A stretch of DNA of 64,000 nucleotides from Ottowia flava (GTDB lineage: Bacteria > Pseudomonadota > Gammaproteobacteria > Burkholderiales > Burkholderiaceae_C), in NCBI RefSeq assembly GCF_042680565.1, contig NZ_JBHUEJ010000016.1, forward strand, positions 1 through 64,000. Reading direction: 5' to 3'. Numbering within the stretch: position 1 is the stretch's first letter; the number at the start of each line of letters is the position of its first letter. Shown one piece after another: positions 8,121 through 15,616 of this stretch. The translations under genes and the position numbers were made by a program. Under the pieces are notes generated by a model. The model saw only the letters and a program-made list of their open reading frames with translations, was not told where the DNA came from and did not search any database.

Positions 8121-9019
8121 CGGGCGCGCCGTCGCCCCGCTGGCGGCCGCTGCGCGAGCTGCCACCCGGCGCCTGGCGCGACGTGGTTGGCGTCTTCACC
8201 GACATCGACGACACGCTGACGACCGACGGCGCCATCACGCCCGATGCGCTGACCGCGCTGGCGGAGCTGCGTGCCGCCGGTGTGCACGTGATCGCCGTGA
8301 CCGGCCGCCCGGTCGGCTGGAGCGAGGCCTTCGCCCTCACCTGGCCGCTGGACGCCATCGTGGCCGAGAACGGCGCCGTCGCCCTCGTCCGCACGCCGCC
8401 CGCGGAGGGCGCAAGCGGGTCCGCTGGCAGCGCACAGATTTCAAGCCAAATCAGGCCGAAGATGGCGCCAGAGCTGCGCCACCAGCTATCAAAACTGTAT
8501 ATCGATGATGCGCTCACCCGCCAGACCAACTTCGCCCACCTGCGGCGCGTGGCGGCCCGCGTCCTGCGCGAAGTGCCCGGCGCCACACTGGCGCAGGATT
8601 CGCCCGGGCGCGAAACCGACATCGCCGTCGATCACAGCGAATTTGCCCATCTGGGCGACGCGCAGATCGCCCAGGTCGTCGCCCTCATGCGCGCCGAAGG
8701 CCTGCAGGCCACGGTCAGCAGCATCCACATCAACGGCTGGATCGGCGACCACAACAAGTGGGTCGGCGCCTGCTGGATCGCACGCGAACTCCTCGGCATC
8801 GACGACCTGGCGGCGCAGCAGGAGCGCTGGGTCTACATCGGCGACTCCACCAACGACCAGGTGATGTTCGACCACTTCACCCACAGCGTGGGCGTGGCCA
8901 ACATCGCGCGCTTTGCAGACCAGTTGCAGACACCGCCGCGCTATGTCACGGCGGGCGAACGCGGCGCCGGTTTCGCCGAAATGGCGCGCCTGCTGCTGGC
9001 GCAGCGCCAAGGCGACTGA
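8117..9019 (+). CDS. HAD-superfamily (IIB) sugar-phosphatase-like hydrolase
   Basis: A 300-residue cytoplasmic phosphatase. HAD motif I is FTDIDDTLTTDG (about residue 27), motif II is VIAVTGRPVGW and the motif IV region is YIGDSTNDQVMFDHF. The Cof/mannosyl-3-phosphoglycerate/sucrose-phosphatase branch fits, but the substrate cannot be named. It overlaps the thioesterase gene by ATGA. Residues of about 109-127 (QISSQIRPKMAPELRHQLSK) look unlike a HAD cap domain and coincide with a copy of the dispersed repeat at 8441-8497, read antisense and in frame without a stop. Confidence 0.82.
   Translation: MTGAPSPRWRPLRELPPGAWRDVVGVFTDIDDTLTTDGAITPDALTALAELRAAGVHVIAVTGRPVGWSEAFALTWPLDAIVAENGAVALVRTPPAEGASGSAGSAQISSQIRPKMAPELRHQLSKLYIDDALTRQTNFAHLRRVAARVLREVPGATLAQDSPGRETDIAVDHSEFAHLGDAQIAQVVALMRAEGLQATVSSIHINGWIGDHNKWVGACWIARELLGIDDLAAQQERWVYIGDSTNDQVMFDHFTHSVGVANIARFADQLQTPPRYVTAGERGAGFAEMARLLLAQRQGD
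8441..8497 (-). repeat. Dispersed 55-65 bp repeat, copy 1 (inside HAD gene)
   Basis: Read on the minus strand it contains GTTTTGATAGCTG, then GGCGCAG, and ends with GGCC and GATTTG. It lies antisense to and in frame within the HAD phosphatase gene. Confidence 0.65.
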
Positions 9020-9090
9020 AGCTTCGCGCATCCTTGGGCATGATCGGCGCTGCCATCTCGGCACGACCGAACCATGACAGGAGACAACCG

Positions 9091-9543
9091 ATGCGCTTTC
9101 AACGCCTTTCCCGCCTCACCTTGGCCGCCGCCGCCCTGGCCGCCCTCTCTGCCTGCGCCAGCCCGCCGCAATACCTCAACTCCGGCAAGGTGCTGCCGAC
9201 CACGCTGCCGTTTTCGGAAGCGGTCAAGGTCGGCAACACGCTGATCCTGTCCGGCCAGATCGGCAATCTGCCGGGCACGCTGAACCTCGCTCCAGGCGGC
9301 ATCGCGGGCGAATCGAAGCAGGTCCTGGAGAACATCAAGACCGCGCTGGAGGCGCACGGCTACGCCATGACGGACGTGGTCAAGTGCACCGCCATGCTGG
9401 CCGACATGAAGGAATGGGGCGCCTTTAACGAGGTGTACCAGACCTACTTCCAGAAAGGGCGCTTCCCCGCGCGCAGCGCGTTCGGTGCGTCGGGCCTGGC
9501 GTTCAACGCGCGGGTCGAGCTGGAGTGTCTGGCGGCCAAGTAA
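9091..9543 (+). CDS. RidA/YjgF-family lipoprotein
   Basis: A 150-residue protein. ATG 9091 follows AGGAGA and opens a lipoprotein signal peptide with lipobox LSAC (Cys near residue 22), so the mature protein should be membrane-anchored and periplasmic. The rest is a RidA domain: LPFSEAVKVGNTLILSGQIG, then ENIKTALEAHGYAMTDVVKCT, ending with ARSAFGASGLAFNARVELECLA. This keeps the Arg-x-Glu-x-Glu segment used for substrate binding in enamine/imine deaminases. RidA proteins are usually cytosolic, so an exported version is unusual. Its actual substrate is unknown. Confidence 0.85.
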   Translation: MRFQRLSRLTLAAAALAALSACASPPQYLNSGKVLPTTLPFSEAVKVGNTLILSGQIGNLPGTLNLAPGGIAGESKQVLENIKTALEAHGYAMTDVVKCTAMLADMKEWGAFNEVYQTYFQKGRFPARSAFGASGLAFNARVELECLAAK

Positions 9544-9580
9544 GGCGCGGGGCGGTGCCGGCGCCCAACCGGCCCGCACG

Positions 9581-12500
9581 TCAGCCCTGACCGCGCGCCA
9601 GCACCGGCTTCAGCGCCTGGCCGGTGTGCGTGCCCAGGCGCACCACGTCCTCGGGCGTGCCGGCCGCCACCAAACGGCCGCCGCCATCGCCGCCTTCGGG
9701 GCCCAGGTCCAGGATCCAGTCGGCCTCGGCGATCAGGTCGAGGTCGTGTTCGATCACCACCACGCTGTGGCCGCCGTCGACCAGGCGGTGCAGCACGTGG
9801 ATCAGCTTTTCGACGTCCTGCATGTGCAGGCCCACCGTCGGCTCGTCCAGCACGTACAGCGTGTGCGGCGCCTTGTTGCCGCGGCGGGTGACGTCGTCGC
9901 GCACCTTGGCTAATTCGGTCACCAGCTTGATGCGCTGCGCCTCGCCGCCGCTGAGGGTCGGTGAGGGCTGGCCCAGCGTCAGGTAGCCCAGGCCGACGTC
10001 CTTCAACAGCTGCAGCGGGTGCGCGATGTTGGGCATGCTGGCGAAGAATTCCACCGCCTCGTCAACCTCCATCTGCAGCACGTCACCGATGTTCTTGCCA
10101 CGCCACGTGACGGCCAGCGTCTCGGGGTTGAAGCGCGCGCCGTGGCAGACCTCACACGGCACCTTCACGTCCGGCAGAAAGCTCATCTCGATGGTGCGCA
10201 TGCCCTGACCTTCACAGCTGGGGCAACGGCCTTCGCCGGTGTTGAAGCTGAAGCGCCCCGGCCCGTAGCCGCGCGCCTTGGCCTCCAGCGTGTCGGCGAA
10301 CAGCTTGCGCACCGTGTCCCAGAAGCCGATGTAGGTCGCGGGGCAGCTGCGTGGGGTCTTGCCGATCGGCGTCTGGTCGACTTCCAGCACGCGGTCGATC
10401 TGGCCAAAGCCTTCCAGCGCGGTGCAGCCGATCAGGCCATTGCTATTGATTTCGTAGCTGATCGCGCTGTCTGCTGTAGGGCTAGACGCCTTTTTCCCTT
10501 TCATTTCCTGGCGGACAAAGCGCTGCACGCTGGCCAGCAACACATCGCGCGCCAGGGTGGATTTCCCCGAGCCGGACACGCCCGTCACCGCCACCAGGCG
10601 CTTCAGCGGCACGGCCACGTCGACGTCCTTCAGGTTGTGCAGGTACGCGCCCTTCAGCGACAGCCAGCCGTCGCCTTCGGTCACCGCGACAGCCGGTGGC
10701 GCGGCACCGACGGCACGGCGCGTGTGCAGCGGGTGACGCATCGCCTCGCGCAGGTAACGCCCGGTGGCCGAATCGGCCGCGGCCGCCACGTCGGCCACCG
10801 TGCCTTGCGCGACCAAATGGCCGCCGCGCACGCCGGCGCCGGGGCCGATGTCGATCACGTGCTCGGCGCGGCGGATGGTGTCTTCGTCGTGCTCGACCAC
10901 CACCAGCGTGTTGCCCTTGCTCGACAGGTTGTGCAGCGCGTCCAGCAGGATCTGGTTGTCACGCGCGTGCAGGCCGATGGTCGGCTCATCCAGCACGTAG
11001 CACACGCCCTGCAGGTTGCTGCCCAGCTGCGCCGCCAGGCGAATGCGCTGCGCTTCGCCACCACTGAGCGTGGGCGCGCCGCGGTCGAGCGTGAGGTAGC
11101 CCAGGCCCACCTGCTCCAGAAACGCCAGGCGGCTCAAGATTTCCGGCAGCAGGTCGCGCGCGATGTCGGCGTCGCGCCCTTGCAGTTGCAGGCCGTCAAA
11201 CCACTGGTGCAAATCGCGTACCGACAGGCGCGCCAGGTCGGTGATGGCGATGCCGTCCACGCGGCCGCCGTCGCCGCGCGCGGGCGCGCCGTGCACCGGT
11301 GCGTGCAGGCGCACGTGGCGCGCGATCGGGTTCAGGCGCGTGCCCTGGCAGGTTGGGCAGGCGGCGTGGCCGACGTCGTCCACATCGGGTTCGTCAAAGG
11401 TCTGTTCGCGCCCTTTCTGGTCGTCGGCCAGCACCGAATCGTCCAGCGCACGGCGCTGCTCCTTGGTCAGCTTGACGCCGGTGCCGACGCAGTCGGGGCA
11501 CCAGCCGTGCTTGCTGTTGTACGAGAACAGGCGCGGGTCCAGCTCCGCATAGCTGGTGGCGCAGACCGGGCAGGCGCGCTTGGTCGAAAACACCTCCACG
11601 CGGCCGATGCGCGCGGTCGATTCGCCGTGCTCCATGGCGTGGCGCAGGCCGGCGATGTCGTGCAGCACGTGCACCACGCCCTTGCCGTGCTCCAGCGCGC
11701 GCGTCAGCGATTCGCGCAGCTGCGCTTCGTTACCGGGGATGACCGGCAGGCTCATCACCGGCAGCTCGATCGTGTGCTCCTTGAAGCGGTCGATGCGCGG
11801 GAAGCCCGTGGTCGGCAAGAACTCGCCGTCGACGCGCAGGTGCGTGAAGCCGCGCGGGCGCGCCCAATCGGCCAGCTCGGTGTACACGCCCTTGCGGCCG
11901 ACCACCAGCGGCGCCATCAGACCGATGGTCTGGTCGCGAAAGCGCGTCAGGATCTGCGCGGCGATGCGCTCGGGCGTTTGCGGCTGCACCGTGGCGTCGT
12001 CGTGCACGCAGTGCTGCACGCCCAGCTTGACGTACAGCAGGCGCAGGAAGTGCCACACCTCGGTCGTCGTGCCCACCGTGCTCTTGCGGCCGCCGCGCGA
12101 CAGGCGCTGCTCGATCGCCACCGTGGGCGGGATGCCGTAGACCGCGTCCACCTCCGGCCGGCCGGCCGGCTGCACGATGGAGCGCGCGTAGGCGTTCAGC
12201 GATTCCAGGTAACGCCGCTGCCCTTCGTTGAACAGGATGTCGAACGCCAGCGTGGACTTGCCCGAGCCGCTGACGCCCGTGATCACGTTGAACTTGCCCC
12301 GCGGAATGTCGACGCTGAGGTTCTTCAGGTTGTGCTCGCGCGCATGCACGATCTCAATCGCGTTGGAAGCTTTTTCGGCCTCTGGCCCTACAGCCACTTG
12401 CACGGCCAGCTTCGTTTTGTATAGCGGAACAGCTTCGTGCACGGACAGCGGTACGGCCTCGCGCAGCGCCGCCACGTAGGCACGCAGAGCGGCGCCGGTG

Positions 12501-15460
12501 TGCGACGTGGGGTGCTGCGCCACGTCATCCGGCGTGCCCTGCGCGACCACGGTGCCACCGGCGTCGCCGCCTTCGGGGCCGAGGTCGATCAGCCAGTCGC
12601 TGGCGCGCATGACGTCCAGGTTGTGCTCGATCACGACCAGCGAATGCCCCGCCTCCAGCAGCTTGCGGAAGGCCCGCATCAGCTTGGCGATGTCGTCAAA
12701 GTGCAGGCCGGTGGTCGGTTCGTCAAACAGGAACAGTTGGCCCTTCTTGGCCGTGGGTTGGCGGCTGGAGGACTGCGCCTTGGCCGCTTCGGCCAGGTGG
12801 CCGGCCAGCTTCAGGCGCTGCGCCTCGCCGCCGCTCAGCGTCGGCACGGGCTGGCCCAGCTTGACGTAGTCCAGGCCCACGTCAACGATGGGTTGCAGCG
12901 CGCGCAGCACCTCGCGGTCGCGCGCGAACAGCTGCACCGCTTCGGCCACCGTCAGGTCCAGCACGTCGGCCACGTTGAGGTGGCGCGCGCGCAAATCCTG
13001 CGGGCCCTGGCGGTCGATGCGCACTTCCAGAATCTCGGGCCGGTAGCGCTGGCCGTCGCAGTCGGGGCAGCGCAGGTAGACGTCGGAGAGGAACTGCATC
13101 TCCACATGCTCGAAGCCCGAACCGCCGCAGGTCGGGCAGCGCCCGTCGCCGCTGTTGAAGCTGAACTTGGCCGCGGTGTAGCCGCGCTGCTTGGACAGCG
13201 GCGCGTTGGCGAACAGCGCGCGGATCGTGTCCCACGCGCCGACGTAGCTGACCGGGTTGGACCGCGCCGTCTTGCCGATGGGCGACTGGTCGACAAACAC
13301 CACGCCGCTCAGGTGGTCGGCGCCGAGCAGGCGGTCGTGCGCACCGGGCGTCTCGGTGGCCTGGCCGAAGTGGCGCATCAGCGCCGGCGCCAGCACGTCC
13401 TGGATCAGCGTGGACTTACCCGAGCCGGACACGCCCGTCACCGTGACCAGGCGCTGCAGCGGGAAGTCGACCGACACGTGCTTCAGGTTGTGCTCGGTCG
13501 CGCCTTCCAGAATCAGGCGCGGCGTGCTGTCGCTGACCGGGCGCGCCAGGCCGGTTTCAATGCTGCGGCGCCCGCCGAGGTATTCGCCAGTCAGCGTGTC
13601 GCTGGCGCGCAGGGCCTGCGGCGTGCCGTCGAACACGATGCGCCCGCCCGCCGCGCCGGGGCCGGGGCCGAAGTCCAGCACGCGGTCGGCCGCCAGCATG
13701 ACGGCCGGGTCGTGCTCCACCACCACCAGCGTGTTGCCCGCGCGCTTGAGGCGCTGCATGGCTTCGGTGATGCGGTCCATGTCGCGCGGGTGCAGGCCGA
13801 TGCTGGGCTCGTCCAGCACGAACAGCGTGTTGACCAGGCTGGTGCCCAGCGCGGTGGTCAGGTTGATGCGCTGCACCTCGCCGCCACTCAGCGTGCGGCT
13901 TTGGCGGTCGAGCGTGAGGTAGCCGATGCCGACGTCGGTCAGGTACTTCAGCCGCGTCTGGATTTCTTCCAGAATCAGCTTGCGCGCCTGCGCATCGGCC
14001 GATTCGGCATTCAATGGGGCGTCAGCCCTTGTAGAATCTGCCCGAACAGCTATCGAATGGGTAGCACCCGCCAATCGGTCAAAGAACTGCCGCAGCCGGT
14101 CGATGGGCAGCAGCATCAGATCGTGCAGGCACAAACCCGGCAGGCTTTCCAGCTGCGCGCGGCTCCACGCCACGCCTTGCGGCAGAAAGCGCTGCGCGGG
14201 CGGCAGCACGGCGTCGGCGTCCGCCTTGCCCCCGACGCGCCACAGCAGCGGCTCGGTCTTCAAGCGCGCGCCGGCGCACACCGGGCACGGCGTGTAGCTG
14301 CGGTACTTGGACAAGAGCACCCGGATGTGCATCTTGTACGCCTTGCTTTCCAGGTACTGGAAGAAGCGGCGGATGCCGTACCACTGCTTGTTCCAGTTGC
14401 CCGCCTTGAAGTTGGGCGTGCCTTCGATGACCCAGGCCTTCTGCTCGGCCGTGAGCTTGTTCCAGGCCGTGTCGCGCGGAATGCCGGCAGCTTCGGCGTA
14501 GCGCATCAGGTCGTCCTGGCACTCCTTCCAGGCCGGAGTCTGGATCGGCTTGACGGCCCCGGCGCGCAGGGTCAGCCGTTCGTCCGGGATGACCAGACCC
14601 CAGTCCACGCCGATGACACGGCCGAAGCCGCGGCAGGTCTCGCACGCGCCGACCGGCGAGTTGAACGAGAACATGGACGGGATGGGCTCGGCGTAGCGCA
14701 GGTCGCTGTCGGGGCAGTGGAGCCCCGTTGAAAACTTCCACAGATCTGCCGTCCCACCTTCGTCGTCCAGCACGTAGACCGACAGACACCCGGTGCCCCG
14801 ATGCAGCGCGACCTCGATCGCCTCCAGCACACGCGCTTTCTCGGCGGTGCCCAGGCGGAAGCGGTCGGCCACCACATCCAGCAGCTTCTTGCCGCCGTCT
14901 CCACGCTCCGCCTGTACGCGCGTGTAGCCGCTGGCGGACAGCCATTGCTCGACCTGCTCGGGCGGCGTGCCGGCGGGCAGTTCCACGGCGAAGGTCAGCA
15001 CCACGCGCGGATCGCCGGCGGCGGTGGCGCGTTCGCGCAGCTCGGCATAGATCGTTTCCGGCGTGTCGTGGCGCACCGGTTGGGCGGTTTGCTTGTCGAA
15101 CAGCTGGCCGGCGCGGGCGAACAGCAGCTTGAGGTGGTCGTTCAGCTCGGTCATCGTGCCAACCGTGGAGCGCGAGCTGCGCACCGGGTTGGTCTGGTCG
15201 ATGGCGATCGCGGGCGGCACCCCCTCCACCTTGTCGACCGCCGGCTTGTCCATGCGGTCGAGAAACTGGCGCGCGTAGGCGCTGAAGGTTTCGACGTAGC
15301 GGCGCTGACCTTCGGCGTACAGCGTGTCGAACACCAGACTGGACTTGCCGGAACCGCTGGGGCCGGTCACCACCGTCATCTCGCCGGTGCGGATGTCCAA
15401 GTCCAGGTTCTTGAGGTTGTGCTGGCGGGCGCCGCGGATGCGGATCAGGGGGCGCGACAT
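9581..15460 (-). CDS. uvrA: Double-length UvrA-like excinuclease subunit (four ABC modules)
   Basis: A 1959-residue protein, about twice a normal UvrA (940-970). ATG 15460 (MSRPLIRIRGARQHNLKNLD) is the natural UvrA start. Walker A motifs lie near residues 34 (TGPSGSGKSS), 675 (TGVSGSGKSTLIQ), 1060 (TGVSGSGKSTLAF) and 1625 (TGVSGSGKSTLAR). Each half carries both ABC signatures (TLSGGE-x-QR) and a C-terminal zinc module (CPTCGGSGFEHVEMQF; CPSCEGQGMRTIEMSF). The first zinc site is weaker in half one, where one expected Cys is replaced (HCPDSD). It should bind damaged DNA through ATP-dependent dimer-like contacts, here within one chain. Long UvrA paralogues occur in Burkholderiales, and a standard uvrA may exist elsewhere. 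Three dispersed-repeat copies lie in frame at about residues 462-484, 1012-1031 and 1654-1674. Confidence 0.9.
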   Translation of the reverse strand: MSRPLIRIRGARQHNLKNLDLDIRTGEMTVVTGPSGSGKSSLVFDTLYAEGQRRYVETFSAYARQFLDRMDKPAVDKVEGVPPAIAIDQTNPVRSSRSTVGTMTELNDHLKLLFARAGQLFDKQTAQPVRHDTPETIYAELRERATAAGDPRVVLTFAVELPAGTPPEQVEQWLSASGYTRVQAERGDGGKKLLDVVADRFRLGTAEKARVLEAIEVALHRGTGCLSVYVLDDEGGTADLWKFSTGLHCPDSDLRYAEPIPSMFSFNSPVGACETCRGFGRVIGVDWGLVIPDERLTLRAGAVKPIQTPAWKECQDDLMRYAEAAGIPRDTAWNKLTAEQKAWVIEGTPNFKAGNWNKQWYGIRRFFQYLESKAYKMHIRVLLSKYRSYTPCPVCAGARLKTEPLLWRVGGKADADAVLPPAQRFLPQGVAWSRAQLESLPGLCLHDLMLLPIDRLRQFFDRLAGATHSIAVRADSTRADAPLNAESADAQARKLILEEIQTRLKYLTDVGIGYLTLDRQSRTLSGGEVQRINLTTALGTSLVNTLFVLDEPSIGLHPRDMDRITEAMQRLKRAGNTLVVVEHDPAVMLAADRVLDFGPGPGAAGGRIVFDGTPQALRASDTLTGEYLGGRRSIETGLARPVSDSTPRLILEGATEHNLKHVSVDFPLQRLVTVTGVSGSGKSTLIQDVLAPALMRHFGQATETPGAHDRLLGADHLSGVVFVDQSPIGKTARSNPVSYVGAWDTIRALFANAPLSKQRGYTAAKFSFNSGDGRCPTCGGSGFEHVEMQFLSDVYLRCPDCDGQRYRPEILEVRIDRQGPQDLRARHLNVADVLDLTVAEAVQLFARDREVLRALQPIVDVGLDYVKLGQPVPTLSGGEAQRLKLAGHLAEAAKAQSSSRQPTAKKGQLFLFDEPTTGLHFDDIAKLMRAFRKLLEAGHSLVVIEHNLDVMRASDWLIDLGPEGGDAGGTVVAQGTPDDVAQHPTSHTGAALRAYVAALREAVPLSVHEAVPLYKTKLAVQVAVGPEAEKASNAIEIVHAREHNLKNLSVDIPRGKFNVITGVSGSGKSTLAFDILFNEGQRRYLESLNAYARSIVQPAGRPEVDAVYGIPPTVAIEQRLSRGGRKSTVGTTTEVWHFLRLLYVKLGVQHCVHDDATVQPQTPERIAAQILTRFRDQTIGLMAPLVVGRKGVYTELADWARPRGFTHLRVDGEFLPTTGFPRIDRFKEHTIELPVMSLPVIPGNEAQLRESLTRALEHGKGVVHVLHDIAGLRHAMEHGESTARIGRVEVFSTKRACPVCATSYAELDPRLFSYNSKHGWCPDCVGTGVKLTKEQRRALDDSVLADDQKGREQTFDEPDVDDVGHAACPTCQGTRLNPIARHVRLHAPVHGAPARGDGGRVDGIAITDLARLSVRDLHQWFDGLQLQGRDADIARDLLPEILSRLAFLEQVGLGYLTLDRGAPTLSGGEAQRIRLAAQLGSNLQGVCYVLDEPTIGLHARDNQILLDALHNLSSKGNTLVVVEHDEDTIRRAEHVIDIGPGAGVRGGHLVAQGTVADVAAAADSATGRYLREAMRHPLHTRRAVGAAPPAVAVTEGDGWLSLKGAYLHNLKDVDVAVPLKRLVAVTGVSGSGKSTLARDVLLASVQRFVRQEMKGKKASSPTADSAISYEINSNGLIGCTALEGFGQIDRVLEVDQTPIGKTPRSCPATYIGFWDTVRKLFADTLEAKARGYGPGRFSFNTGEGRCPSCEGQGMRTIEMSFLPDVKVPCEVCHGARFNPETLAVTWRGKNIGDVLQMEVDEAVEFFASMPNIAHPLQLLKDVGLGYLTLGQPSPTLSGGEAQRIKLVTELAKVRDDVTRRGNKAPHTLYVLDEPTVGLHMQDVEKLIHVLHRLVDGGHSVVVIEHDLDLIAEADWILDLGPEGGDGGGRLVAAGTPEDVVRLGTHTGQALKPVLARGQG
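10441..10500 (+). repeat. Dispersed repeat, copy 2 (inside uvrA, fourth module)
   Basis: It reads TTGCTATTGATTTCGTAGCTG, TCGCGC, then GCTGTAGGGCTAGA and GCC followed by TTTTT. It is antisense to uvrA, encoding the segment KGKKASSPTADSAISYEIN. Confidence 0.7.
12369..12426 (-). repeat. Dispersed repeat, copy 3 (at the junction of the two UvrA halves)
   Basis: In the minus orientation it reads GCTATACAAAA, AAGCTGGCC, GTGGCTGTAGGGCCAGAGGCC. It is sense to uvrA and encodes YKTKLAVQVAVGPEAEKA in the linker between the halves. Confidence 0.7.
14009..14075 (-). repeat. Dispersed repeat, copy 4 (inside uvrA, first module)
   Basis: In the minus orientation it reads GCTACCCATTCGATAGCTG, GGCAGATTCTACAAGGGCTGA, then CCATTGAA. 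It is sense to uvrA and encodes ATHSIAVRADSTRADAPLN, in the same reading frame as the hemE copy. Confidence 0.7.
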
Positions 15461-15530
15461 GGGTGCGGCTGGGGTGTAACGGCTGGGGGACAAAAATTCT
15501 ATGCCCGTCCCATGTCGGGGCGCTCCGGCC

Positions 15531-15557
15531 AAAAAAAAGCCCGCACGAGGCGGGCTT
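15531..15557 (-). terminator. Rho-independent terminator of the MFS gene
   Basis: The stem AAGCCCGC (15537-15544) pairs with GCGGGCTT (15550-15557) around a five-base loop. A run of eight A on the plus strand gives a U-tract for minus-strand transcripts. It lies about 60 bases downstream of the MFS stop and just before the uvrA start. Confidence 0.85.
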
Positions 15558-15616
15558 CAAGTGATGTGGCCGAGTGCCGCCGGGCTAACCAGCCCGACTG
15601 GCACTCCAGCTTTCCG

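Noticed and set aside
10019..12424. Open plus-strand frame of about 800 codons opposite uvrA
   Set aside because: It is antisense to a well-supported gene, has no domain motifs and no ribosome-binding site. Long shadow frames are expected at this GC content.
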